Of a DNA stretch of 64,000 bases, positions 1 to 8,249 are shown in pieces. Source of the stretch: Bacteroidaceae bacterium (GTDB taxonomy: Bacteria > Bacteroidota > Bacteroidia > Bacteroidales > Bacteroidaceae); contig JAFZWM010000013.1 of assembly GCA_017617315.1 (NCBI GenBank), positions 34,620 through 98,619 on the forward strand, given 5' to 3'. The notes below the pieces were generated by a model. That model ran no database searches, was not told the origin of the DNA, and saw only the letters and a program-made list of their open reading frames with translations. Every line of letters starts with the position of its first letter. The first letter of the stretch is position 1. A program made the position numbers and the translations under genes.

Positions 1-432
1 AACAGACTTGCGCAGCTGCTTGCCCTTGCCAGTTCCGGCTGCCAGCATGACGTGCGACACGGCCTCGGTATTGTCCTTCTTGCGGATGTCGTCGGGATTT
101 CCGTCCTCGCCATCGGCCTCGCGGGCAATCTCCATCTTCAGGCTCTCTATAAGATTGTAGAGGGTATCGGTCTCGTGCTTCACCTCCATGGCTTTCACAT
201 ACCACGCCTTTACCTTCTCTGGATTCTGCTTCATGTACTCGGCAAAATCCTTGTATACATCGTTGTTTTCACCTATTGAGTTTGCCGTCGAGTGCAGCAG
301 ACTGTCGTTTATCAGCGAGAAACCGTTCAGTACGTCGCTCGGAACGTTGAGTGCCAACAATGCCATCAGCACGACGTACATAAGGTTAATCATCTTCTGA
401 CGAGGTGATATAGGTCTTTTCTTTACTCCCAT
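1..432 (-). CDS. gldM: GldM/PorM gliding-motility and T9SS inner-membrane protein, N-terminal part
   Basis: The first 144 codons of a gene that runs off the left edge of the window. The start MGVKKRPISPRQKMINLMYV followed by a hydrophobic helix (about residues 14-32) is typical of GldM/PorM, the single-span inner-membrane protein that, with GldL, forms the proton-driven motor of the type IX secretion system and reaches through the periplasm to the GldK/GldN ring. The region after the helix is the start of the periplasmic domain. It follows gldL after 22 bp, in the usual order porP-gldK-gldL-gldM(-gldN). The ATG is the only sensible start, directly upstream of the membrane helix. gldN is expected beyond the edge but is not visible. 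Identification is firm; the gene is cut only by the window. Confidence 0.95.
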   Translation of the reverse strand, partial: MGVKKRPISPRQKMINLMYVVLMALLALNVPSDVLNGFSLINDSLLHSTANSIGENNDVYKDFAEYMKQNPEKVKAWYVKAMEVKHETDTLYNLIESLKMEIAREADGEDGNPDDIRKKDNTEAVSHVMLAAGTGKGKQLRKSV

Positions 433-454
433 TGCCTAACAGTTTTTTGTGTGT

Positions 455-1375
455 TTACTTCTGCAACGGCTGCTGTGGAGTATATGGCTGTGCCGGCTGC
501 TGGTAGCCTGCCGGCTGATATGGCTGCTGATACTGCGGTTGCTGCTGATAGTACTGCGGAGCGGTTACGGTAAGAGCCTGAAGCATACGCGCATACACGT
601 TGTTCAGTTCCTGAATCTGCACGGCCATGCGGCGTGTCTGCTCGTTTATCTGGTCGATGGTAGCCATCTGCATTCCTGCACTTCGCAACTGCGTGTCGTA
701 AACCGAGCTTAGGCTTGCGATGGTGCGGTTTAGCGTCTCCATCTCGGCAGAGCCTTCGGTTATGCGCGAACTCTGCTGAGCCACCTGTCCGAGCACCTCG
801 GTAAGCTGCTTCAACTGCTGAACGTAGTCGTTCGTAGCCGACTCGAGTTCAGGATTGTTGATGGCCGACTTCTGCGCTGCAAGCATCTCCTCGGTGGCAG
901 CAAGTCCAGATATTGCATTGGCAAGATTGGCAGCATCTACGCCGCCCTGCACGCCCACATTAGGCGCGCCCTGAGCCGATGCCACAGGCTGCTGTCCTGC
1001 AACAGGCATAACGCCTGCATAAGGCTGTGCCGCCATCTGTGGCGCTGCACTTGGCTGCGGAGGCATGTATGCCGCATTTGCGTTTGTCGTAACCTCATCA
1101 TCGTCATCCTCAAGGATGTCGTAGTCCTCGGGCATCTCCTTGCCAATCTCGTTCTTGTCGAAAGGACGGTCGAAGGCTGCAAGGAAGAACACGATAACCT
1201 CGGTTCCCATGCCCAAGCACAACATTATATCGGCTCCCGAATAGTGGAGAAGTTTGAAGAGTGTACCGAGAATTACGATTGATGCTCCCCAACTGTACGC
1301 ATAATTCAGGAATGTCTGACCTGCCACGCTGTCCATCCAGTTTTGCAGACGGACTATAATATTCTTTTTTGCCAT
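455..1375 (-). CDS. gldL: GldL/PorL type IX secretion motor protein
   Basis: 306 residues. Two membrane helices lie close together near the N-terminus (about 24-45 and 50-68), with short loops, as in GldL, the stator-like partner of GldM that uses the proton gradient to drive type IX secretion. The rest is cytoplasmic: an acidic stretch near residues 95-110 (EDDDDE), a Pro/Ala/Gln-rich linker, a long helical region with predicted coiled-coil character (about 155-265) and a Gln/Pro/Tyr-rich tail. The low-complexity tail makes the protein longer than the roughly 200-residue core of the family. It lies 7 bp after gldK and 22 bp before gldM, so it is co-transcribed with them. Confidence 0.95.
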   Translation of the reverse strand: MAKKNIIVRLQNWMDSVAGQTFLNYAYSWGASIVILGTLFKLLHYSGADIMLCLGMGTEVIVFFLAAFDRPFDKNEIGKEMPEDYDILEDDDDEVTTNANAAYMPPQPSAAPQMAAQPYAGVMPVAGQQPVASAQGAPNVGVQGGVDAANLANAISGLAATEEMLAAQKSAINNPELESATNDYVQQLKQLTEVLGQVAQQSSRITEGSAEMETLNRTIASLSSVYDTQLRSAGMQMATIDQINEQTRRMAVQIQELNNVYARMLQALTVTAPQYYQQQPQYQQPYQPAGYQQPAQPYTPQQPLQK

Positions 1376-1382
1376 AGTAAAC

Positions 1383-2828
1383 TTATTTCTTTATTTTAAC
1401 TCTGCTGCTTGAAGCTCCGGCAAGCGAACGAACGCAACGGAAGCCGATGTAGCTTCGTCCCACGTTCTGATACTCTCCTACTCGCCAAGCCGAACGGATG
1501 AACGATTCGGGATCTTTCCACGAACCGCCCTTCACCACTTTCTTCTTCAGACGATACGGGTCTTCGATAGCTGCGTTGTATTTAAGATTAGGATTCAAGT
1601 CGCTCATGTTCTGCACGCCGCTTTCGGTATAGAGCGTGCTTGTCCACTCAGCCACGTTTCCGGCCATGTCGAAGAGGCCGTTTGAGTTGGCTGAATAGAT
1701 TCCGCCCTTGCTCGTGATGAGGTTGCCGTCCTTGGTATAGTTTCCGCGGTCGGGCTTGAAGTTGGCATAGAAGCAACCTTTGTCGCTCTTAGAGTCCTCG
1801 CTCTCCCACGGGAACGGCGTGCCTTCCTTGCCTCGTGCGGCAAACTCCCACTCGCTCTCGGTTGGCAGGCGGTATCTCTGTATATACTTGGCTGCGCCGC
1901 CCAGTCCCTTCATCAGGAACTCGGTGCGCCATGCGCAGAAGGCGTTTGCCTGCTCCCAGCTAACGCCCACAACAGGATAGTCGTCGTAGGCAGGGTTTGA
2001 GAAGTATGTGCGCATGTAAATCTCGTTCTCGGCATTGGTGAAGTCGTTCACCCAGCATGTAGTGTCGGGATAGATGTTTACGATGTATGTGTTCAGGAAG
2101 TCGTAAGGGCCCGACAACGGGCGGTCTATCGTCTTGCGCACAATTCTGCCCTCGTCGTCTACATAGGCTGTATCTTTCGAAATCATGACAGTCTTGTTGT
2201 AGTCAACGGGGATGTCGGTATTGAGCACGCGCTCCTCTGGATTCATGCGGTTGCGGCGGAGTGCGGCAGCCGTATAGTCGTAGATCTCGTACCGGTAGTT
2301 AAGCTGACGGTAGTCGAGCATCTTTGTGCCGTCGATAGGATGTGTGATGTAAAGGCTTTCGATGGCGCGAGCCTCATCTTCCGAAGGATGCTTCCACGGA
2401 ATAGGCTTTGCCCAGTTGAGGTGCGGCTTCACAGGGTCGCCGTTCTTGTCTTCCTCAATCTTGTAAGCCTCGTTGCCGCCGTAAGCCGGGTCGGCAAGGC
2501 GTTCGCGAATGATGGAGTCGCGCACCCAGAATACAAACTGTCGGTATTTGGCGTTAGACACCTCGTTCTCGTCCATCCAGAAACCGTCTACCGATATCTC
2601 CTTCTCCGGAATCTTCAGCCCCCAAAGCGAGTCGGCGGTCATGCCCTGCTTCAGCGAGCCTCTCTTCACCATAACCATTCCGTAGGGTGCAGGCTCTCCC
2701 ATGGCAGTACCGCTCACTCCGGTTACTTCGCCGCCCGATGCCATAACATTCTGCTTTGGTCCAAGGCACGAAGCCGTCATTGCAGCCATTCCGATAATGC
2801 AGATTATTGCTCTGATATTGTATTTCAT
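1383..2828 (-). CDS. gldK: GldK/PorK T9SS outer-membrane-associated lipoprotein
   Basis: 481 residues. The N-terminus MKYNIRAIICIIGMAAMTASC ends in a lipobox (TASC), so the mature protein is probably lipidated at Cys21. The body belongs to the formylglycine-generating-enzyme/sulfatase-modifying fold, with the characteristic segments VSWEQANAFCAWR, RLPTESEWEFAARG, GLFDMAGNVAEWT and IGFRCVR. In T9SS this fold is structural: PorK and PorN form the large periplasmic ring under the outer membrane. Its ATG overlaps the TGA of porP (ATGA), showing translational coupling, and gldL follows after 7 bp. Identification is very secure from sequence and gene order. Confidence 0.96.
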   Translation of the reverse strand: MKYNIRAIICIIGMAAMTASCLGPKQNVMASGGEVTGVSGTAMGEPAPYGMVMVKRGSLKQGMTADSLWGLKIPEKEISVDGFWMDENEVSNAKYRQFVFWVRDSIIRERLADPAYGGNEAYKIEEDKNGDPVKPHLNWAKPIPWKHPSEDEARAIESLYITHPIDGTKMLDYRQLNYRYEIYDYTAAALRRNRMNPEERVLNTDIPVDYNKTVMISKDTAYVDDEGRIVRKTIDRPLSGPYDFLNTYIVNIYPDTTCWVNDFTNAENEIYMRTYFSNPAYDDYPVVGVSWEQANAFCAWRTEFLMKGLGGAAKYIQRYRLPTESEWEFAARGKEGTPFPWESEDSKSDKGCFYANFKPDRGNYTKDGNLITSKGGIYSANSNGLFDMAGNVAEWTSTLYTESGVQNMSDLNPNLKYNAAIEDPYRLKKKVVKGGSWKDPESFIRSAWRVGEYQNVGRSYIGFRCVRSLAGASSSRVKIKK

Positions 2829-3766
2829 AAGATTCTTACACTTTTATGCTTGTTCTTTCCTTTCTTGAATAGGTTAAGCTCGGTCTGGAATCCGAACACC
2901 AGTTCGTGGCTTCCGTTTGCCGCGCCCAATGCCGATGTGTACACCTCGTAGGCATAGCCCAGCGATATTCCGCCGAAGTCGCCTCCCAGCAGGAAGGTAA
3001 CGGAGTTTGTCGGACTGTATCCCACTCCGCCGTAAAACCGCTTGTCGTCGTTCTTGTATGTGGCGCGCAGCGTAAAGTCGGTTCGCAGGGCGACAGCATC
3101 CGACATAACCATCAACGAAGGTTGTATAGAAATAAACGGATTATTTAGTTGTATATTGCATCCTCCTATCAAATAATAAGACGGTGATACCTTTATTTCG
3201 TTGTTCTCGCCGAGCAATATTGTGGGCGAGTTAAGATGCTTGGCCGATAGCGAAACCCAGTAGCCCTCGTAGTCGGCACGGATGCCGGCACTAAGGTCGA
3301 TGGCGTTGCCGTCGGTCTCCGACGACGGGAATGCGGGGTCTGTCTCGGCCTCGCCAAACTCTATGTCGGTAGGATTGAACTTCTCGCTTATCATTCCGGC
3401 CTGAACGCCTCCGCTAAGCTTTATCTTTCCCACCATGCCATGATAGGCATACTGCAAGGCGAACCGCTGATGGCTGAACATACCAATGCTCTCGGTAAAG
3501 AAGTTGAGTCCCACGCCATGTCCCTGAGGCAGCAGAGGCATGGGCATATCGGCACTCACATGCATTGTTTTAGGCGCATTTTCCACTCCAACCATCTGCA
3601 TTGCCACGGCAGCCGACACGTTGAGACGATCTTGCAGTCCCGACGATGCCGGATTGAAATATGGGTTCAATGCCCAATAGTTGCTGAAGTGCACGTCGTA
3701 TTGTGCCTGCAAATCGGACGATATGCAGACAGCCGTCAATATCAACAATAAAAACTTCCTAACCAC
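2825..3766 (-). CDS. porP: PorP/SprF family T9SS outer-membrane protein
   Basis: About 313 residues from the proposed GTG start. An open frame extends further upstream to 3988, but that part runs through intergenic tandem repeats. From the GTG the protein begins with a proper signal peptide, MVRKFLLLILTAVCISSDLQAQ, followed directly by YDVHFSNYWALNPYFNPAS, the conserved N-terminal motif of PorP/SprF proteins (PF11751). These are beta-barrel proteins that assist attachment or export of T9SS substrates; the one linked to gldKLM is the conserved core copy. The remaining sequence alternates in the manner of beta strands and ends with a barrel-like C-terminus. The stop overlaps the gldK start by 4 bases. 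Function is secure; the start codon is an inference. Confidence 0.9.
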   Translation of the reverse strand: MVRKFLLLILTAVCISSDLQAQYDVHFSNYWALNPYFNPASSGLQDRLNVSAAVAMQMVGVENAPKTMHVSADMPMPLLPQGHGVGLNFFTESIGMFSHQRFALQYAYHGMVGKIKLSGGVQAGMISEKFNPTDIEFGEAETDPAFPSSETDGNAIDLSAGIRADYEGYWVSLSAKHLNSPTILLGENNEIKVSPSYYLIGGCNIQLNNPFISIQPSLMVMSDAVALRTDFTLRATYKNDDKRFYGGVGYSPTNSVTFLLGGDFGGISLGYAYEVYTSALGAANGSHELVFGFQTELNLFKKGKNKHKSVRIL

Positions 3767-3824
3767 AATTATACAACTACAAAGCGCCCGATTTATTGCA
3801 TTGATGCGAAAAAAAATTTTTTTA

Positions 3825-3887
3825 ATTGACAATGCACAATGGACAATTAACAATGAGGACTTGAAAATTGAGAGTTGAAAATTGAAA
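3825..3887. repeat. Degenerate 7-bp tandem repeat tract (about 9 units)
   Basis: Read in steps of seven the sequence is attgaca, atgcaca, atggaca, attaaca, atgagga, cttgaaa, attgaga, gttgaaa, attgaaa. Units are not identical, but the period is exact. It lies upstream of porP. The same period recurs at 4105-4139, 39182-39237 and 54978-55061, always between genes. Confidence 0.75.
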
Positions 3888-3941
3888 TTTCTTTTCTGAA
3901 ATTCGCTTTTTCTATTGTTTATGTTCTTTGAAAGTAAGCCG

Positions 3942-4095
3942 GTAGCAAGGGAGTAGCTACGGGGTAGCAACGGGGAAGATACGTTCAAGGTACGTTGTAG
4001 GTACGTTCAGGATTCGTTCAAGGTTCGTTCAGGTAAGCCGATAGCAAAGAGGAAGGTACGGGGTTGGTTCGGACAAGCAAGCCGAAAGCGTCGGA
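3942..4095. repeat. Degenerate 11-bp tandem repeat tract (14 units)
   Basis: Read in steps of eleven: gtagcaaggga, gtagctacggg, gtagcaacggg, gaagatacgtt, caaggtacgtt, gtaggtacgtt, caggattcgtt, caaggttcgtt, caggtaagccg, atagcaaagag, gaaggtacggg, gttggttcgga, caagcaagccg, aaagcgtcgga. The period is kept without a slip over 154 bp. This tract and the two flanking 7-bp tracts fill most of the 370-bp gap between porP and the downstream lipoprotein gene; no gene is visible here. Confidence 0.75.
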
Positions 4096-4104
4096 CGATT
4101 CTAA

Positions 4105-4139
4105 GTTGAAAATCGAGAATTGAAAGTTGAAAATTCTTA
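4105..4139. repeat. Short 7-bp tandem repeat tract (5 units)
   Basis: Units gttgaaa, atcgaga, attgaaa, gttgaaa, attctta. The last unit includes the stop codon of the minus-strand lipoprotein gene. It follows the 11-bp tract after only 9 bp. Confidence 0.6.
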
Positions 4140-4496
4140 GAAATTAGGGTCTATATGAAATTTTAAATGATAGATGCTTTTTACTTTTTTACCATCTTTA
4201 ATTGCAGGAGACCATTTCGGCATCTTTAGTATATGCTTAATCATCAAAGAATCGGTTCTACTGTTTTCGTTATAAGATTTAACTTCCGTAATCTTGCCGG
4301 TTTTGTTTATTACCAAGTCATAGCGAAATTTATAGAAATCAAACGAATCTATTTTTGACCTTATAAGGTAAATGCCATAATTCCCATCTTTTCCGTACAT
4401 CGCAGCTTTATCTGGATTCGTACAGATTTGCTCATTCGTCTTGCACGATGTCATGCAAAAGAAAATAGACAAATAAATTATAAAGCGTACCATCAT
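4137..4496 (-). CDS. Small lipoprotein with a TonB C-terminal-like domain
   Basis: 119 residues. The signal sequence MMVRFIIYLSIFFCMTSC ends in a lipobox, so the protein is probably anchored by lipid at Cys18. The second half (about residues 55-117) has the pattern of the TonB C-terminal domain: DLVINKTGKITEVK, then LKMPKWSPAIKDGKKVKSIY and a final strand YHLKFHID. In TonB this domain binds the TonB box of receptors. A lipoprotein-anchored version without the transmembrane helix and proline linker cannot be a conventional energy transducer, so the role is open. A -7 box lies at 4539-4546. The fold call rests on motif recognition only. Confidence 0.7.
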   Translation of the reverse strand: MMVRFIIYLSIFFCMTSCKTNEQICTNPDKAAMYGKDGNYGIYLIRSKIDSFDFYKFRYDLVINKTGKITEVKSYNENSRTDSLMIKHILKMPKWSPAIKDGKKVKSIYHLKFHIDPNF

Positions 4497-4538
4497 TCTT
4501 GATTATTTAAGGAGAATCTATCGGATTTTTCATGACTG

Positions 4539-4568
4539 CAAATATAGCAAACATTTTACAAAACACAA
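4539..4568 (-). promoter_or_regulatory. Bacteroidetes-type promoter of the small lipoprotein gene
   Basis: On the minus strand TATATTTG (4539-4546) fits TAnnTTTG, and TTG (4566-4568) sits 19 bases upstream. Confidence 0.6.
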
Positions 4569-4621
4569 CAATTTTGTACTTTATCAGCAACGCCTCACAA
4601 AGGAAAGCCACAGGCTCTCGT

Positions 4622-4654
4622 CCCGAACGAATCTCGAAGGAATCCCGAAGGAAA
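4622..4654. repeat. 11-bp tandem repeat, three units
   Basis: Units cccgaacgaat, ctcgaaggaat, cccgaaggaaa. Near-identical units occur at 37851-37883 and, inverted, at 60640-60672. It lies in the 327-bp gap 4497-4823, which otherwise holds the lipoprotein promoter and the aroC terminator. Confidence 0.75.
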
Positions 4655-4756
4655 AAGGGGGATGTTGTTATTTAACATTAACATCCTCAACTTTCCACAA
4701 ATAATTCATCAGGAAAAACATCTTTTACAAAAGCATTTGTATTCACAAGCTACAAA

Positions 4757-4806
4757 AAAAGCGAAGCGCACACTTTCCATAACGAAAAATTGTACGCTTC
4801 GCTTTT
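4757..4806 (-). terminator. Rho-independent terminator after aroC
   Basis: A 12-bp stem, aaaagcgaagcg (4757-4768) with cgcttcgctttt (4795-4806), followed on the minus strand by a T run. It marks the end of the long operon that finishes with aroC. Confidence 0.75.
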
Positions 4807-4823
4807 ATATTCAATTCTGATAT

Positions 4824-5900
4824 TTACAAGTGCGTCGTCTTGTTGAGCAGATAATAGTCGAGGATTGTCATTGCCGTCATAGCCTCGACCACCGGAACGG
4901 CACGCGGCAGAACGCACGGGTCGTGACGGCCTCGAGCCTTCACTATCGTATCGTTACCGTCGATGTCAACCGTCTGCTGCTCGAAAAGAAGCGTTGCAAC
5001 CGGTTTGAAGGCAACGCGGAAGTAAATGTCCTGTCCGTTGCTTATTCCGCCCTGAATGCCGCCGCTATGGTTGGTGCGGGTGTTTATGCGACCGCCATCG
5101 TTAAAAAAGCGGTCGTTCTGCTCGCTTCCACGCTGCTCCAGTCCGGCAAAGCCCTCGCCATACTCAAATCCCTTAACGGCGTTTATGCTGAGCATAGCTC
5201 CGCCAAGAGCCGCATGAAGCTTTCCGAAGGCAGGCTCGCCAAGCCCTACGGGACAGCCCTTAACAACGCAAGTGATTGTTCCGCCAATGGTATCGCCCTG
5301 CGCCTTTACTTCCGAGATAAGAGCCTCCATCTGGGCGGCCTTTTCGGCATCGGGACAACGCACAATGTTGCTTTCAGTCTGAGCAAGGTCGTACAAATGG
5401 TAATCGCGCTCAAGGGCTATGCCGCCAACCTGCGACGTGTAGGCAATCACCTCTACGCCCAACTGTCTGAGGGCAAGCTTTGCCAACGCTCCTCCAACGC
5501 ATCGCGAAATGGTTTCGCGCGCCGACGAACGGCCTCCGCCGCGATGGTCACGTATTCCGTACTTCGAAAAGTAGGTATAGTCGGCATGAGACGGACGGAA
5601 CAAGCCTCGCAGGTTCTCGTAGTCGCTACTGTGCTGATTGGTGTTGCGCACAATAAATCCTATCGGGCAGCCTGTGCTTTTGCCCTCGAAAATGCCGCTC
5701 AGGAACTCAACGCGGTCGGCTTCCTTGCGGTCGGTCGTTATCTTGCTTTGTCCCGGTTTGCGGCGATCGAGCTCGTGCTGAACAAAGTCCTCATCGACCT
5801 CTATGCCAGCCGGAAATCCGTCGATAACTCCGCCCACGGCAGCGCCATGGCTCTCGCCAAAGGTTGTTACTCTGAAAATATTACCAAATGTATTGCTCAT
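4824..5900 (-). CDS. aroC: Chorismate synthase
   Basis: 358 residues, the usual length. It catalyses the last step of the shikimate pathway, the anti-1,4-elimination of phosphate from EPSP to chorismate, using reduced FMN. Signatures are complete: [19 protein letters not shown] near the N-terminus, the [14 protein letters not shown] segment that binds substrate and flavin, GFEYGEGF, and the C-terminal region FKPVATL. It is the last gene of the nine-gene minus-strand operon, 42 bp after slyD and followed by a strong hairpin terminator. Nothing is unusual in the protein. Confidence 0.97.
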   Translation of the reverse strand: MSNTFGNIFRVTTFGESHGAAVGGVIDGFPAGIEVDEDFVQHELDRRKPGQSKITTDRKEADRVEFLSGIFEGKSTGCPIGFIVRNTNQHSSDYENLRGLFRPSHADYTYFSKYGIRDHRGGGRSSARETISRCVGGALAKLALRQLGVEVIAYTSQVGGIALERDYHLYDLAQTESNIVRCPDAEKAAQMEALISEVKAQGDTIGGTITCVVKGCPVGLGEPAFGKLHAALGGAMLSINAVKGFEYGEGFAGLEQRGSEQNDRFFNDGGRINTRTNHSGGIQGGISNGQDIYFRVAFKPVATLLFEQQTVDIDGNDTIVKARGRHDPCVLPRAVPVVEAMTAMTILDYYLLNKTTHL

Positions 5901-5942
5901 TTTATGTTTGCTTATGTTGTGTACTCGTCTTGTGTGCAGCCT

Positions 5943-6512
5943 TTACTTGCAACCGCCGCAACCACCTTCGCAACCACTACCGCAGTCGCCGCCGCCACAT
6001 CCGCCGCAGCCTCCACAACCGCCGCTCATGGCATTAACAAAACTTGCTATTTCCTCGTTCGAAGCATCGCGAAGCTCTGAGATTGTGCCCTTGAAGTTGA
6101 GGTCGAAGCCTGCCAGAGGGTGATTGAGGTCAACAACAACCTTGTCGGCCTTCACTTCCGATACTGTTCCGTTCATGCGCTGTCCCTCGGCATTCTGCAA
6201 AGGAATGACCTGTCCGGGACGGATATACTCGCTGTCGAACTTGCCGTCGATCTCAAAAATCTTCTTGTCGAGTTCAACAACAGCCTCTTCCATGAATTCT
6301 CCGTAAGCATCCTCGCTCGCGATAGTAAAGTCGAAGTCGTCGCCCTTCTGCTTAGCCAGAATCTCGCTCTCGAACTTGTCGAGTGTGAATCCCATTCCTG
6401 AAATAAACTGGAAAGGATGTCCTGCCGGAGTCTCCTCGAAGAGTTCAACCTCGCCCTCGCTATTCTTTGTATAAAGCTTGTAAGAAACAGCTACATATTT
6501 GTTATCTGCCAT
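5943..6512 (-). CDS. slyD: SlyD-like FKBP-type peptidyl-prolyl isomerase
   Basis: 189 residues. The N-terminal FKBP fold contains GHPFQFISGMGFTLDKFE; the following part (about 70-130) is the insert-in-flap chaperone domain, with PLAGFDLNF marking the return to the FKBP fold. SlyD acts in the cytoplasm as a prolyl isomerase, chaperone and metal (nickel) carrier. The tail after residue about 165 is almost only Gly and Cys (repeated CGGCGG), a metal-binding tail that replaces the His-rich tail of the E. coli protein. It lies between the HAD gene (26 bp upstream) and aroC (42 bp downstream). Confidence 0.93.
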   Translation of the reverse strand: MADNKYVAVSYKLYTKNSEGEVELFEETPAGHPFQFISGMGFTLDKFESEILAKQKGDDFDFTIASEDAYGEFMEEAVVELDKKIFEIDGKFDSEYIRPGQVIPLQNAEGQRMNGTVSEVKADKVVVDLNHPLAGFDLNFKGTISELRDASNEEIASFVNAMSGGCGGCGGCGGGDCGSGCEGGCGGCK

Positions 6513-6538
6513 TTTATAAATATATTGTTAAAAATTAG

Positions 6539-7252
6539 TTACAACTTTGACGGAAGCTGCTCGAGGTCGGTAATGATGATGTCTGGCACAGACTCGTCAA
6601 TCTCCTCGTTGCCCCAGCCTTCGCCCTTGAGCCACGCCGTCTTGCAGCCTATCGACTTAGCCGGAACGATGTCCTTGCTGAACGAATCGCCTACAACGAG
6701 AACCTCCTCCGGCTTCAGACCGAGAGCCTCGACGCCGAGAGCGTAGATTTTTGGATCGGGCTTGCGAACGCCGACCACAGCCGACTCTACAACGGCCTTG
6801 AAGTATGGCTCGAGACCGAAATCATCGAGAATGGCGTCGATGTTTCCGTAGAAGTTGGAAACAAGCACCACAGGATATCTGTCTGCCATCTCAGCAACGA
6901 CGGCCTTTGTTGTGTCGAGCACATTCAGCACATAGTCGTTGCACAATCCGGCAATCTTATCTGTTAGCTCGCGTCGTTCTGCATCCGACACGTTCCAATA
7001 CTCTTTGTGTACAAGGAACTCGGTCTCGACCGTAATCTTGGCCTGAAGCACCTGCAAAAACTTGTAGTAAGGCTTTATGAGAGGAAACTTAGCCAATGTC
7101 CGCTCTCCGTGAACATAAGCCTCTCTGAACTGCTCCTTGGTTACAGGAACGCCTGCTTCCTGATACTTCTCCCAAAGCACTTCTGCCCAATGACGACTAT
7201 TGGTATCGATTGTACCACCATAGTCAAAAATAATTCCTTTCAAATTTTCCAT
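6539..7252 (-). CDS. HAD-superfamily protein lacking the second motif-I aspartate
   Basis: About 237 residues from the chosen ATG (MENLKGIIFDYGGTIDTN); a longer frame using an upstream alternative start would overlap the preceding gene. It has a HAD core with a helical cap (about 15-105), motif II LVSNFYGN, and motif III/IV VGVRKPDPKIY followed by VVGDSFSKDI. In motif I the nucleophile Asp10 is present, but the residue two places on, normally the Asp that acts as acid/base in phosphatases, is Gly12 (DYGGT). Such a change is seen in dehalogenase- and phosphonatase-like members, so simple phosphatase activity is doubtful. It follows the flippase-like gene after 7 bp and is the last gene of the headgroup-type cluster. 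Confidence 0.85.
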   Translation of the reverse strand: MENLKGIIFDYGGTIDTNSRHWAEVLWEKYQEAGVPVTKEQFREAYVHGERTLAKFPLIKPYYKFLQVLQAKITVETEFLVHKEYWNVSDAERRELTDKIAGLCNDYVLNVLDTTKAVVAEMADRYPVVLVSNFYGNIDAILDDFGLEPYFKAVVESAVVGVRKPDPKIYALGVEALGLKPEEVLVVGDSFSKDIVPAKSIGCKTAWLKGEGWGNEEIDESVPDIIITDLEQLPSKL

Positions 7253-7259
7253 ATTTGTA

Positions 7260-8249
7260 TTATTTAGTACGGTTACCAACTTTCATCAACGACATTCCGA
7301 TTACGGTCCAGATAAGTTCCCTTACACGGCATATAAGCCCCACAAAGAAGCCGTAGCCTGCCGGAATTGCCAATCCCTTGGCCGAGAGGGCAAATCCGCC
7401 TTCGCGACCGCCGACCTGCATCGGAATAAAAAACAACATGTTAGCAAAAAGCGACGTGAATGCCATGATATATATACATTGAACGTAACTTATGTCAGAA
7501 TTGAATATCTGCAAGATGAAGAAGACCTCCGAACAGCCTATTATTCGACCGAAATACTCGAGCGCGAGCGTTGCGGCGAATGTACCGCGGCTCTGGCTGT
7601 GAAGCTGCGCTATCTGCGCATCAATCTGCCTCAGGTTATCCTCCTTCTCCTCGATGAAGCGGCGCGCCCAGTTCTTTACGAACGGAACATGCGTCAGCAT
7701 CTTTACTGCCTTGTAGCTTATGCCCACCTTGTATCCCTTTATGAAGAAGTAGATTACAAGAACGCAGAACGCTCCCACAACGGCAAGCAGCACGGCAAAG
7801 CTGGCATCGTAGCTCTCGAGCACGGCAAACAATACCACGGCCGTGAGCCAGAACCAGAAGTGACTGAAAACGTGCATCATGGCAAAGAGCAAGACGCTCG
7901 ATGTGGCGCGGTTCACTCCCACCCACGATTTCAGTTCCATTATCTTGTACGGCTCGCTGCCCATCAGTCCGCAAGGCGTTGCGCTGTTAAGGGCAAACGA
8001 TGTTACCGTTATCTTGTACAGTCTCCAGAACGGCATCGTAAACTCGCCGCTCGACTTCAGGAGCAACAGCCATGTGCATGTGTTCATGGCATAGAGGAAT
8101 GCCCACAGCAGCATGACGAGCAGAAACCAATAGCCTGCCATGCTCAGATTCTCCCACACCATGCTGAAACTCACATCGAACGTGAGCAGCATAACCACAA
8201 TGGCAACGATGCCGATTACAAAGAAGATGTTTCTTGCCTTATTCGACAT
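7260..8249 (-). CDS. Flippase-like membrane protein, lysylphosphatidylglycerol-synthase TM family
   Basis: 329 residues with about eight hydrophobic helices spread over the whole length, and the family features of the lysylphosphatidylglycerol synthase TM region (PF03706/UPF0104): SATPCGLMGSEPYK in the first half and PMQVGGREGGFALSAKGL in the second. In MprF this domain flips the modified lipid to the outer leaflet; stand-alone members are usually assigned a transport role for lipid or lipid-linked intermediates. Its start overlaps the end of the CDP-alcohol phosphotransferase gene by 11 bases, suggesting coupled translation, and supports movement of the product of that enzyme. The function is inferred from family and context. 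Confidence 0.85.
   Translation of the reverse strand: MSNKARNIFFVIGIVAIVVMLLTFDVSFSMVWENLSMAGYWFLLVMLLWAFLYAMNTCTWLLLLKSSGEFTMPFWRLYKITVTSFALNSATPCGLMGSEPYKIMELKSWVGVNRATSSVLLFAMMHVFSHFWFWLTAVVLFAVLESYDASFAVLLAVVGAFCVLVIYFFIKGYKVGISYKAVKMLTHVPFVKNWARRFIEEKEDNLRQIDAQIAQLHSQSRGTFAATLALEYFGRIIGCSEVFFILQIFNSDISYVQCIYIMAFTSLFANMLFFIPMQVGGREGGFALSAKGLAIPAGYGFFVGLICRVRELIWTVIGMSLMKVGNRTK

Noticed and set aside
3767..3988. Upstream extension of porP
   Set aside because: The extra 74 codons run through the 7-bp repeat tract and lack a signal peptide at the start; the GTG at 3766 gives one.
3825..4139. CRISPR array
   Set aside because: Repeats are 7 or 11 bp, contiguous and degenerate, without spacers, and no cas genes are present.
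4830..6080. Plus-strand open frame of 416 codons opposite aroC and slyD
   Set aside because: It is antisense to two clearly recognised genes, has no family features and no start signal; it arises from codon bias.
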